Below, one piece after another: positions 44,192 to 52,589 of a stretch of 64,000 nt of DNA. The translations under genes were made by a program, and so were the position numbers. The first letter of the stretch is position 1. Every line of letters begins with the position of its first letter. Where the stretch lies: NCBI RefSeq assembly GCF_013408335.1, contig NZ_JACBZR010000001.1, positions 3,945,501-4,009,500 on the forward strand. Reading direction: 5' to 3'. This DNA is from Nocardioides panzhihuensis (lineage in GTDB: Bacteria > Actinomycetota > Actinomycetes > Propionibacteriales > Nocardioidaceae). A model generated the notes under the pieces. It saw only the letters and a program-made list of their open reading frames with translations, was not told the DNA's origin and did not search any database.

Positions 44192-44664
44192 CAGAGCAAC
44201 ACCGCATCACGTCGTACGTCATCATCAAGCCTCGGCTTCAGACCGCCGTAGTCGACCAGGTCAACCTCTCGTCCGAGGATCTGCTCGAGCACCCTCTTGA
44301 ACCGGATGAACCCGAAGGACGACGTTCCTTCGGGCGCCTCGACGATCAGATCTATGTCAGAGTCGAACCGCGCCACACCACGAGCCACCGATCCAAAGAC
44401 CGCGAGGCGGCGGTAGCCCGCATCGTCGGCGACACTCCGGAGGACCGGCCCAGCCGCCTCGACCAGATCTGCGGGGTGAAGCCGTGCCAGGTCCCGTGCC
44501 ACCTTCAACTGCTGACTGACCGCAGGCTGACTCACGCCGAGCTCGGCGGCGATCTCCCGCTGACTCATCCCCGAGGCCACCATCGCACGCAGCGCGAGCC
44601 CACGCCGAAGCCGCGCGACCTCCTCGTCGTGTCGCGCTTGGCGGTACGCAACCAACACCGTCAT
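44191..44664 (-). CDS. MntA-like minimal nucleotidyltransferase antitoxin with N-terminal HTH
   Basis: The 157-residue protein has a helix-turn-helix (GMSQREIAAELGVSQPAVSQQL, ~33-53) and a minimal nucleotidyltransferase domain with GSVARGVARFDSDIDLIVE (GSxxRG...DxD). MntA-type enzymes AMPylate their HepT partner. Here the partner gene downstream is decayed, so the gene is either a relic or a regulator that has kept its DNA-binding part. A 15-bp palindrome covers its start codon. Confidence 0.85.
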   Translation of the reverse strand: MTVLVAYRQARHDEEVARLRRGLALRAMVASGMSQREIAAELGVSQPAVSQQLKVARDLARLHPADLVEAAGPVLRSVADDAGYRRLAVFGSVARGVARFDSDIDLIVEAPEGTSSFGFIRFKRVLEQILGREVDLVDYGGLKPRLDDDVRRDAVLL

Positions 44665-44677
44665 AAGGTCGCCTTAT
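44663..44677. promoter_or_regulatory. 15-bp palindrome overlapping the mntA-like start codon
   Basis: ataagg-tcg-ccttat is a perfect inverted repeat that begins within the ATG of the nucleotidyltransferase gene. It is a likely autoregulatory site for the protein's own HTH, typical of toxin-antitoxin modules. Confidence 0.6.
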
Positions 44678-44716
44678 CAGGACATCGTGCCGCACCGGTT
44701 CCCGTCCGCTGTCGAC

Positions 44717-44968
44717 TCAGATGGCGATCTCCGGGCGCACTCGGGTGAGCCAGCCTCCCAGCGCCACTCTCAGCGGAGTCTGGTTGGCGGCCAGTGCGCG
44801 GGTCGAGATCGGCCGGACGAGCAGGAACAGGACGTACCCGCCGATCCACGCACCCAGGGCGAGGAAGAACGGCGCCAGACCGGCACCGTAGGAGGAAGCC
44901 TTCGCCTCGGAGACCGAGTCGATGGCGACCGCCACCGCGGTCTCTCCCCCGCGCAGCGTCAACGACAC
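44717..44968 (-). pseudogene. YhgE/Pip-family membrane protein fragment (C-terminal end)
   Basis: The frame encodes VAIDSVSEAKASSYGAGLAP, FFLALGAWIGGYVLFLLVRP then ALAANQTPLRVALGGWL, closely like the end of YhgE/Pip proteins. Those are ~600-700 residues long; here less than 90 remain and no start or upstream domain is found (44969-45096 shows only an open frame without family sequence). It is a truncated remnant. Confidence 0.65.
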
Positions 44969-45096
44969 GATCCAGACGCACCCGGACGCATCACCGCCTA
45001 GGGCGATCTCATCCGCAAGACGGCCGTCTCCGCCTGCACATCCATGCCCACGGTCCCATCATCGAGCGATGTGTGGTTCCACAGGCGCACCCGACG

Positions 45097-46290
45097 TCAC
45101 TCGAGGAAGCGTCGCACCACCAGGCCGGCGCGTGCCAGGTGGCTGCCCTGAGGGTCGGTGGCATCGATGCCCGTGAGCTTGTGGATGCGCCGGAGACGGT
45201 AGTCGAGCGTGTTCGGGTGCACGTGCAGCGCCTCGGCCGTCTCGGCGCGGCGCCCGGACGCGGCGACGTAGGCGGTCAGTGTGTTCAGGAGGTCCGGCTG
45301 GTCGTCGAGCGGCCGAAGGAGATCCGCGAGTACGTCCCGGGCCGCCCCGGGACGGGTCACCTGCACCTCCAGCGCCAGCTCCGCCATCTGGTGGACACCC
45401 GTGGCGAGTCGGAGGCGATGGGCAACCTCCGCACAGTCCTTGGCCGCCGTCACGGCGGAAACGGTGGCCTCGGCACCCTCGGCGTGCGCGAGCCCGGCAT
45501 GCCAACGGCCCGGGAGCACAGAGCCGAGGGCACGGCGTACGTCCGAGGCAGAGATGCTCCCGCGCAGCACCATCAGGCCGCCGGTCGGGGTCAGGGAGTC
45601 GAGGATCTCGTGACCGCTCAGCTCGACGAGCGCCTCACGCACGGCCCGGGCCCTCCTCCTTGCCTCCACCGTCACCGTCACCTCGTGCGGATGACGAGGT
45701 GCGCGCACCCAGAGATGCACCAGCGTCCGGTGGAGCCACGGGACCAGGCCGGCACCGTGCCACATCTCCGGGGAGTCCTCGCCGACGACGAGCCGGGCGA
45801 GCAGCTGGTCGCGCACCGCGCGGTCGCGGCCGGTCATGGCCGTGACCGTCTCGACGTAGACCTCGGTGACAGCAGTCGTGACGAGCTCCAGATAGCGCAG
45901 CACCAGGGACCCGATGTCGATCAGCTCGTCGACGTCGTTGGCATCGACCAGGGCGGCGGTCTCCTCCCAGCAGATGCGGAAGCCGTTGTAGTACGCCGAC
46001 AGCACCGCGGGGAGCGGGATCTGCTCCTCTGCCCGCACACGCGCGGAGCGCAGCATCGCCTCGAGATCGATCCTCTCGGGCGTGCGCCCTTCGCGCAGCA
46101 ACCGCCTGAACATCTCGAGGTTGAGCCGGATCACCTCGGCGATGTCATTTTCCAGCTGGTCACGCGAGAGCTGCTGGTAGAAGGGCACATCGGACGCGAG
46201 CCGCTCCATCGTGGTGTCGACCATCCCGGGGAGGTGGGCGGCAAGGCGAGACCGCAGGTTCGGCCGCGAACGGAAGGGCATGCAAGGCAT
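45097..46290 (-). CDS. PucR-family regulator with RsbRD-like N-terminal domain
   Basis: The 397-residue protein has an N-terminal helical RsbRD_N-like domain (~20-170; DQLENDIAEVIRLNLEMFRRLL), a GGDEF-like centre and a C-terminal PucR HTH (TLTAYVAASGRRAETAEALHVHPNTLDYRLRRIHKLTG). ATG 46290 or 46281 is the start; the frame continues upstream over the divergent gene's promoter. It diverges from the SGNH hydrolase/lipase operon over 153 bp and may control it. Confidence 0.88.
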   Translation of the reverse strand: MPCMPFRSRPNLRSRLAAHLPGMVDTTMERLASDVPFYQQLSRDQLENDIAEVIRLNLEMFRRLLREGRTPERIDLEAMLRSARVRAEEQIPLPAVLSAYYNGFRICWEETAALVDANDVDELIDIGSLVLRYLELVTTAVTEVYVETVTAMTGRDRAVRDQLLARLVVGEDSPEMWHGAGLVPWLHRTLVHLWVRAPRHPHEVTVTVEARRRARAVREALVELSGHEILDSLTPTGGLMVLRGSISASDVRRALGSVLPGRWHAGLAHAEGAEATVSAVTAAKDCAEVAHRLRLATGVHQMAELALEVQVTRPGAARDVLADLLRPLDDQPDLLNTLTAYVAASGRRAETAEALHVHPNTLDYRLRRIHKLTGIDATDPQGSHLARAGLVVRRFLE

Positions 46291-46443
46291 GACGGGATCG
46301 TGACCCACCTGGCCAGCACCCCGCAAGCGTCGTTGTGAACGGACACAGCCAACCGCGACGAAGTTCGGGAAGCATGACGATTCCGCTGGACGGCGGCGGT
46401 CCCTAGCGTGAGCGCACATCCCCGACAGCCCTGGAGGTTTGCC

Positions 46444-47241
46444 ATGCTCAGGCTCCCCGTCCGTACCGCGATCGCCCTGGCAGCGTTCACCCTGGCGACA
46501 CCGCAACTGTCGGCGGCCCAGGCCGCCACCCCCGACGAGTACGCCGGTCTCGGCGACTCCTACTCCGCCGGCAACGGTGCCTACAGCTCCAATCTCGACG
46601 TGGGCTGCGGGCGCAATACCTACGCCTACCCCTACGTGGTCGCCCAGGCACGGCCGAACACCCACCTCACCTTCGTCGCCTGTCAGAGCGCGGTCACCGA
46701 CGATGTGGTCAGCTCCCAGGTCAACTCGCTCTCCGCCGACACCGACTACGTGTCGATCACGATCGGCGGCAACGACGTGGGCTTCGCGAACCTGATCTTC
46801 AACTGTGCCGGCAGCTTCTCGTTCAACTGTGAGAACGCGGCCAACGACACCAAGGCGAAGATCACCAACGAGCTGCCGGCCAAGCTGGATCGTGCCTACG
46901 CGGCGATCCGGGCAAAGGCTCCGAGCGCGACCGTGGCCGTCCTCGGCTACCCGCGTCTGTTCGGCAACGACCTCAGCTGCGCCGCGGCTGACGGCATCAC
47001 CGCGCAGGAGGCCGTGTGGGCCAACGAGATCAGCGACATGCTGGACACGACGACCGCGGACCGGGCCGCAGCCGCCGGCTTCAGCTACAAGAGCTCGATC
47101 GCCTCCTTCACCAAGCACGACGTGTGCGCTGTGACGCCGTACGTCAACGGGAAGTCATGGAGCATGGCGGACGGCTACCACCCGACGAGGGCCGGCTACT
47201 CCCAGGCCATGGCACCCGCTGTCCGGGCGGTGATCGGATGA
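46444..47241 (+). CDS. Secreted SGNH/GDSL hydrolase
   Basis: The 265-residue protein begins with a Sec signal peptide (MLRLPVRTAIALAAFTLATPQLSAAQA). SGNH blocks are GDSYSAGNGA (catalytic Ser), IGGND and DGYHPT (Asp-His). Six cysteines (CGRNTY, CQSA, CAGSF, CENAA, SCAA, CAV) suggest three disulfides as in Streptomyces secreted SGNH esterases. Start ATG 46444 follows ggaggtttgcc; a tagcgt -10 lies at 46404-46409. Its stop overlaps the lipase start by 4 bases. Confidence 0.9.
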   Translation: MLRLPVRTAIALAAFTLATPQLSAAQAATPDEYAGLGDSYSAGNGAYSSNLDVGCGRNTYAYPYVVAQARPNTHLTFVACQSAVTDDVVSSQVNSLSADTDYVSITIGGNDVGFANLIFNCAGSFSFNCENAANDTKAKITNELPAKLDRAYAAIRAKAPSATVAVLGYPRLFGNDLSCAAADGITAQEAVWANEISDMLDTTTADRAAAAGFSYKSSIASFTKHDVCAVTPYVNGKSWSMADGYHPTRAGYSQAMAPAVRAVIG

Positions 47242-49415
47242 GCCCCCGGGCGTCCCGCCGCGCGGGCCTCGCCGTCGCCCTGGCCGTCGCCCTGGCGACG
47301 CCGGCAGCCCCGTTGCTGACCGGACCCGCCTCCGCAGCGACGCTGACCGGCCAGGTCTGGGCCTCCGACCTGCCGTTCGTCTCGTCCGTCAACGGCAACG
47401 GCCCCGTCGAGCGTGACGAGTCCAACGGCACTCAAGCGGCCGGCGACGGCCGTACGATCTGGGTCGGCGGCAAGAGTCACAGCAAGGGCCTGGGCGTCCA
47501 CGCAGACTCGGCGGTGCGCTTCGACGTCGGTGGCAGCTGTGAGTACTTCCAGTCCGAGGTCGGAATCGATGACGAGGTCGGCGACAAGGGCAGCGTCGTC
47601 TTCTCGGTGGTCGCCGACGGCGTCCAGGTCGCGCAGACCAAGACCGTGACCGGTTCGATGGAACCGATCACGATCTACGCCGGCATCGACGGCGCGCAGA
47701 CCGTCGACCTGCTCGTCTCCCAGGCAGAGGGCGGCGCCGCGTACGACCACGCCGACTGGGCCAGCGCGAAGTTCCGCTGCTCCGGCGACGGTACGGCACC
47801 GGCGGCGACGACCCCGGCCGCTCCGACGACGTCCGTCTACGCCGGCAACTGGCCGTTCCTCGGCACCCCGAGCAACGGCTGGGGGCCGGTCGAGCGCAAC
47901 CAGGAGAACGGCGAGGAAGCAGCCGGCGACGGCGGCCCGCTCAAGCTCAACGGCGTCACCTACACCAAGGGGCTGGGCGTCCACGCCGGTTCGATGGTGA
48001 GCTATCACCTGGGCGGCGGCTGCTCTGCGTTCACCGCGAAGGTCGGCGTCGACGACTCCCAGGGCTGGCTCGGCTCGGCACGCTTCCGTGTGTTCGCGGA
48101 TGGCGTCGAGGTGGCAGACACCGGCAAGATGCTCAACGGCACCGCCACCAAGACGATCTCCGCGACGACCGCAGGAGCACGACGGCTCGACCTCCTGGTC
48201 GACGACACCGGCGACGGGGTCGACTACGACCACGCCGACTGGGCCGACGCCCGGCTGGTGTGCGGCAACGACGCCACGGGCGCTGCGTTCTACACCCCGC
48301 CCTCGACGCTGCCTGCCGGCAGAGGCACGTTGGTACGCACCGAGCCGTCGCAGTTCTGGGTCACCCCGTTGAAGATCACGCCGGTCGACGCCACCGCAAC
48401 CCGGTTGATGTACACCTCGACCGACCGCAACGACACCTCGATCGCGGTCACCGGCCAGCTCGTGGTGCCCAACAAGGCATGGTCCGGCAGCGGGTCCCGG
48501 CCGCTGATCGCCTACGCGGTCGGCACCCAGGGTCTCGGCGACGAGTGTGCGCCGTCACGGCTCTCCGACGGCGGAGGCCTGGAATACGAGAACGTCTTCC
48601 TCGCCGGCCTGCTCGCCAAGGGCTACGCCGTCGTGGTGACCGACTATCAAGGCCTGGGCACGCCGGGTCTGCACACCTACATGAGCCGTGAGGTCCAGGC
48701 CCGGGCCGTGCTCGACTCGGTACGGGCTGCTCGCAACGTGTCTGGCTCGGGGGTCACCTCCTCGACCCCGGTCGCACTCATGGGCTACTCCCAGGGCGGT
48801 GGCGCGGCCGCAGCGGCAGCCGAGATCGCTCACGGCTACGCCCCCGACCTGAATGTGGTCGGGGTCGCCGCCGGCGGGATCCCCGGAGACCTGCTCACCG
48901 TGGCGGACAAGCTGGACGGCAGCTTCGCCGTCGGCTTCCTGGCCTACGCGGTGCTCGGTGTCGGTGAGGCCAGCTATGGCATCGATGTCAGCACGTTCCT
49001 CAATGCCCGCGGCTCCACGCTGATGGACGCCGTACGCGAAGAGTGCGTGGTGGAGACGGTGCTGAAGCACCCGTTCGTGCAGTCGAGCACCCTGACGAAG
49101 GACGGTCGCAGCCTGCCGCAGACGCTTCGCGACCCGCAGTACGCGACGATGTTGGACGAGCAGCGGATCGGCAACGGGCGCAAACCGACGATCCCGGCCT
49201 TCGTCTACCACAGTCAGACCGATGACGTGGTGGCCTACGCGGCCGGCTATGACGCAGCGAAGCGCTGGTGCGCCCAGGGTGCGACGGTGTCGTTCCGCCC
49301 TGGTCTGGCACCGGGGCACGTCGGGGGCGCCTTCGGGTTCCACCCGTACGCCCTGAGCTTCCTGGACGCGAGGTTCCGCGGCGAGCCATCCACGTCCACC
49401 TGCGCCACGATCTGA
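47238..49415 (+). CDS. Secreted lipase (LIP family) with two NPCBM domains
   Basis: The 725-residue protein has a signal peptide (RAGLAVALAVALATPAAPLL... to PASAA), then two NPCBM carbohydrate-binding-like domains (~38-185 and ~195-345). Each has a KGLGVHA motif (SKGLGVHADS and TKGLGVHAGS) and DHADWA. From ~360 it is a secretory triacylglycerol-lipase domain with nucleophile GYSQGG, QTDDVV acid and PGHVGG His. NPCBM is usually found on glycosidases, so its pairing with a lipase is unusual. It is coupled to the SGNH gene by ATGA. Confidence 0.88.
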   Translation: MSPRASRRAGLAVALAVALATPAAPLLTGPASAATLTGQVWASDLPFVSSVNGNGPVERDESNGTQAAGDGRTIWVGGKSHSKGLGVHADSAVRFDVGGSCEYFQSEVGIDDEVGDKGSVVFSVVADGVQVAQTKTVTGSMEPITIYAGIDGAQTVDLLVSQAEGGAAYDHADWASAKFRCSGDGTAPAATTPAAPTTSVYAGNWPFLGTPSNGWGPVERNQENGEEAAGDGGPLKLNGVTYTKGLGVHAGSMVSYHLGGGCSAFTAKVGVDDSQGWLGSARFRVFADGVEVADTGKMLNGTATKTISATTAGARRLDLLVDDTGDGVDYDHADWADARLVCGNDATGAAFYTPPSTLPAGRGTLVRTEPSQFWVTPLKITPVDATATRLMYTSTDRNDTSIAVTGQLVVPNKAWSGSGSRPLIAYAVGTQGLGDECAPSRLSDGGGLEYENVFLAGLLAKGYAVVVTDYQGLGTPGLHTYMSREVQARAVLDSVRAARNVSGSGVTSSTPVALMGYSQGGGAAAAAAEIAHGYAPDLNVVGVAAGGIPGDLLTVADKLDGSFAVGFLAYAVLGVGEASYGIDVSTFLNARGSTLMDAVREECVVETVLKHPFVQSSTLTKDGRSLPQTLRDPQYATMLDEQRIGNGRKPTIPAFVYHSQTDDVVAYAAGYDAAKRWCAQGATVSFRPGLAPGHVGGAFGFHPYALSFLDARFRGEPSTSTCATI

Positions 49416-49421
49416 CACAGC

Positions 49422-49451
49422 TGGCCGGGTCTCGATCGTGGGGCCCGGCCA
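49422..49451 (+). terminator. Hairpin after the lipase gene
   Basis: Inverted repeat tggccggg/cccggcca (49422-49429, 49444-49451) lies 7 bp after the lipase stop. Loop of 14 nt; no T-run. Confidence 0.4.
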
Positions 49452-49583
49452 CGCCTTTGGCGGGAAGGCTGTGGGTCCGGATGCGTCGAGCATTGTTCGC
49501 CCTGAAGACGCCTTGACGGAGGTACCGATCTCTAGCGTATGTCGCGCATCCGTCCCACTGCCGAGTCTCCAGAGGACCCCACC

Positions 49584-50720
49584 ATGGATCGTCGCAACTT
49601 CCTACGTGCCGCCGTTGTCGGCGCTGGAACCGTCGCCTTCGGGTTCAGCGTCACTCGTCCCGCCATCGCCTATCCCGCCAAGACCGGACCGAGCCCCTAC
49701 GGGAATCTCCTCGGCGCCGACGCCAACGGCATCATGCTGCCCCAAGGGTTCACCAGCAGGGTGGTCGCCCGCTCGACGAGGACTGTCGCGAACACCGGGT
49801 ACACCTGGCACAGCGCCCCTGACGGCGGGGTCTGCTTCGCCGACGGAACCGGCTGGATCTACGTCTCCAACTCGGAGATGAGCAGCGGCGCCGGAGGCGC
49901 GAGCGCGCTCAAGTTCGACGGCAACGCCAACATCACCAACGCCTACCGCATCCTCGGCAACACCACCCGGAACTGCGCGGGCGGGCCGACACCGTGGAAC
50001 ACCTGGATCTCGTGCGAGGAGCACGACACGGGCTACAGCTGGGAGACCGACCCGTGGGGCGTCAAGACCGCCGTCCGACGCGCGGCGATGGGCCGGTTCA
50101 CGCACGAGGCCGCAGCCTGCGACCCGGTCCGCAAGGTCGTCTATCAGACCGAGGACAAGAGCGACGGCGGCTTCTACCGCTTCGTCCCGACCACCTGGGG
50201 AGACCTGTCCGCCGGGAAGCTGCAGGTGCTCACCACGAACCTCACCTGGGCCGATGTCCCCGACCCGGACGGCTCGCCCACGCCCACGCGCGACCAGGTG
50301 TCGAACATGAAGCTGTTCAGCGGCGGTGAAGGCGCCTACTACCGCAATGACATCTGCTACTTCACCACCAAGGGCGACAACAAGGTGTGGGCCTACAACG
50401 CCGCCGCCAACACCCTCGACGTGGTCTACGACGACAACCTGACCAGCAACCCACCACTCACCGGCGTCGACAACCTCACCGGTGCCGGGGCAGGAGACCT
50501 CTACGTCGCCGAGGACGGCGGCAACATGGAGATCTGCATCATCACCCCCGACGACGTCGTGGCGCCGTTCCTCCGGGTCACGGGGCAGAGCTCGTCGGAG
50601 CTGTGCGGCGTGGCGTTCAACCCGGCCGGCAACCGCATGTACTTCTCCTCCCAGCGAGGTACGAGCGGTTCGTCCAGCGGCGGCATCACCTATGAGATCA
50701 GCGGGCCTTTCCGCTCGTGA
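49584..50720 (+). CDS. Tat-exported PhoX/DUF839-family protein
   Basis: The 378-residue protein starts with a twin-arginine signal (MDRRNFLRAAVVGAGTVAFGFSV). It has PhoX/DUF839-like segments: TPWNTWISCEEHDTG, GRFTHEAAACDP, TEDKSDGGFYRFVPTTWGDL and DNLTGAGAGDLYVAEDGGNMEICIITPD. PhoX is a Ca/Fe phosphatase; the beta-propeller also fits other hydrolases. ATG 49584 is favoured by the Tat motif; a -10-like tagcgt is at 49533-49538. It has no coupled neighbour. Confidence 0.85.
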   Translation: MDRRNFLRAAVVGAGTVAFGFSVTRPAIAYPAKTGPSPYGNLLGADANGIMLPQGFTSRVVARSTRTVANTGYTWHSAPDGGVCFADGTGWIYVSNSEMSSGAGGASALKFDGNANITNAYRILGNTTRNCAGGPTPWNTWISCEEHDTGYSWETDPWGVKTAVRRAAMGRFTHEAAACDPVRKVVYQTEDKSDGGFYRFVPTTWGDLSAGKLQVLTTNLTWADVPDPDGSPTPTRDQVSNMKLFSGGEGAYYRNDICYFTTKGDNKVWAYNAAANTLDVVYDDNLTSNPPLTGVDNLTGAGAGDLYVAEDGGNMEICIITPDDVVAPFLRVTGQSSSELCGVAFNPAGNRMYFSSQRGTSGSSSGGITYEISGPFRS

Positions 50721-50748
50721 CCGACCGGACCACATAGCCCAGAAAACC

Positions 50749-50782
50749 ACGAAGGCCCGGACCTCTCGGTCCGGGCCTTCGT
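50749..50782. terminator. Bidirectional terminator between PhoX-like gene and tRNA-fMet
   Basis: A perfect 15-bp stem (50749-50763 and 50768-50782; arm acgaaggcccggacc, loop tctc). On the minus strand it is followed by gtggttttct, so it terminates the tRNA and also serves the plus-strand gene. Confidence 0.85.
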
Positions 50783-50783
50783 C

Positions 50784-50871
50784 TTGGAGTAGCGGGGACA
50801 GGATTTGAACCTGTGACCTCTGGGTTATGAGCCCAGCGAGCTACCGAGCTGCTCCACCCCGCGTCGCAAGA
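50784..50871. repeat. 88-bp direct repeat containing tRNA-fMet, copy 1
   Basis: Identical to 53198-53285 over 88 bp, from ttggagtagcgg to ccgcgtcgcaaga, covering the whole tRNA and a few flanking bases. The two copies bracket the MFS-TetR cassette in the same orientation. Confidence 0.9.
50790..50863 (-). tRNA. Initiator tRNA-fMet (CAU), copy 1
   Basis: On the minus strand: cgcggggtggagcagctcgg start, anticodon loop ctcataa (CAU at 50827-50829), GGTTCAAATCC T arm and acceptor end ccccgcta. The unpaired C1-U72 end and the three G:C pairs in the anticodon stem (ctggg/cccag) mark an initiator. CCA is not encoded. Confidence 0.95.
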
Positions 50872-50958
50872 GGAACACTACCGCGAACTGAACCGAACCC
50901 CAATCTGGGGACCTGTGACCTCGACAACCCCGGAGCCGCGGCTCTCCTTGTTTTGACT

Positions 50959-50998
50959 TAGTTGTACGATCGTACAACTAGTACTTTCGTACAACTAT
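50959..50998. promoter_or_regulatory. TetR-type operator upstream of the MFS gene
   Basis: tagttgtacga / tcgtacaacta is a perfect 22-bp palindrome (50959-50980). A third half-site tcgtacaacta lies at 50988-50998. A ttgact -35-like box abuts the palindrome (50953-50958). The region is notably AT-rich. The downstream TetR protein is the likely ligand. Confidence 0.75.
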
Positions 50999-51020
50999 CG
51001 ATCTGAACGAGGTGTTGTGG

Positions 51021-52571
51021 ATGGCAGTGGGAACTCCCGCGCGGGCAGGGTGGCGCGAATGGGCCGGCCTTGCCTTGTTGGCCTTGCCGACCGTGCTGTT
51101 GGGACTGGACGTGACGGCGCTGTATCTAGTCGTGCCGAACCTGACCGAGGACCTTGATCCCACCGCGTCCGAGACGTTGTGGATCATGGACGTCTACGGC
51201 TTCTTCATCGCCGGGTTCCTCATCACGATGGGGACGCTCGGGGACCGGCTCGGGCGGCGCCGGTTGCTGATGATCGGCACGGTCGCGTTCGGCGCAGCCT
51301 CCGTGATGGCCGCCTTCGCGCCGACGGCGATGTGGCTCATCGTGGCGCGCGCCCTCCTCGGTGTCGCCGGGGCCACGTTGATGCCATCGACGTTGTCGCT
51401 GATCACCAACATGTTTCCCGACCTACGACAGCGAGCGTTGGCGATCGGCGTATGGGCCACGATGTTCGCCTTGGGCATGGCAGCCGGACCGGTGGCGGGT
51501 GGCGCACTGGTCGCAGCGTTCTGGTGGGGGGCCGTCTTTCTCATCGCAGTGCCGGTGGCGGTGCTCGTCGTCGTCGGAGCGCCCGTCCTGCTTCCAGAGT
51601 TCCGCACCAGAGCGGGTCGGCCCGACCTGCTGAGCGTCGGGCTGTCTCTGGCAGCGATGCTGCCGACCATCTATGCGGTCAAGCACCTGGCCGCGGAAGG
51701 CATCGACCTTCAGGTGATCATCGCGATCATCGCCGGCGGCATCGGAGGTGTCGCCTTCATCCGACGCCAGCGACACCTGACAGAGCCGCTGCTGGATCTG
51801 AGCCTGGTCACGAGCGGCGCATTCTCCGCGGCTCTGGCGGTCTTGCTGCTGGGCCTCATCGGATTCGGCGGGGCGATGTTCCTCGTCACCCAGTTCCTTC
51901 AGCTCGTCGCGGGGCTCTCCCCCACCGCGGCCGGCATGTGGATGGGGCCGCCGGCGCTGGCCATGCTCGTCGGCGCCATCGGCGCCCCGCTCGTCGCCCG
52001 CCGCGTCTCGCCCGGGATCGTCATGTCGGCCACCTTGGCCGTCTCGCTGTCCGGGTACGCGCTGCTGGCCCTGGCCGGGCCAGGCAGCAAGCTGAGCGTG
52101 GTCATCGGCTTCGGACTGGTCTACCTCGGGCTCGGGGTCGTCGCCGCACTCGGAACCGACATCGCCGTGGGCACGGCACCGGCCGACAAGTCCGGAGCCG
52201 CGGCCGCGCTGTCGGAGACCGTCCAAGAGCTCGGCGTGGCGACAGGCGTGGCGCTCCTGGGAAGTCTCGCGGCGGCGGTCTACCGAGCCAGGGTCGAGGT
52301 TCCCCCGGGGCTGTCCCCCGCAGCAGCCGCGAAGTACCAGGACAACATCTCAGGCGCACTCTCCCTCGAAGGCGAGCTCCCGGCATGGGCAACGGACCAC
52401 GCACAGGCCGCATTCGTCAGCGGGCTCAATGCTGCCGCCCTGGCAGGGGGCATCGGCGTCGCCGTCGCTTCGCTGGCATGCTTCATCACGTTGCGACGCC
52501 TGCGACCTCTCGGTGACCAGGGCGGGCAGGAGACCAGCACCTCGATGGATGAGGTGATCAGCGAACGATGA
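51021..52571 (+). CDS. DHA2-family MFS drug exporter (14-TM)
   Basis: The 516-residue protein has 14 membrane segments and motifs LDVTALYLVVPNLTEDL (motif D1), GDRLGRRRLLMIG (motif A) and ARALLGVAGATLMPSTLSLI (motif C). EmrB/QacA/LfrA-like; exports hydrophobic cations or antibiotics. I chose ATG 51021, eight bases after gaacgagg; GTG 51012 is possible. It carries more TTG and less GC-rich codons than its neighbours upstream of the tRNA. A TetR gene follows after 18 bp. Confidence 0.9.
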   Translation: MAVGTPARAGWREWAGLALLALPTVLLGLDVTALYLVVPNLTEDLDPTASETLWIMDVYGFFIAGFLITMGTLGDRLGRRRLLMIGTVAFGAASVMAAFAPTAMWLIVARALLGVAGATLMPSTLSLITNMFPDLRQRALAIGVWATMFALGMAAGPVAGGALVAAFWWGAVFLIAVPVAVLVVVGAPVLLPEFRTRAGRPDLLSVGLSLAAMLPTIYAVKHLAAEGIDLQVIIAIIAGGIGGVAFIRRQRHLTEPLLDLSLVTSGAFSAALAVLLLGLIGFGGAMFLVTQFLQLVAGLSPTAAGMWMGPPALAMLVGAIGAPLVARRVSPGIVMSATLAVSLSGYALLALAGPGSKLSVVIGFGLVYLGLGVVAALGTDIAVGTAPADKSGAAAALSETVQELGVATGVALLGSLAAAVYRARVEVPPGLSPAAAAKYQDNISGALSLEGELPAWATDHAQAAFVSGLNAAALAGGIGVAVASLACFITLRRLRPLGDQGGQETSTSMDEVISER

Positions 52572-52589
52572 CGGCGGTGAGTGGCGAAG

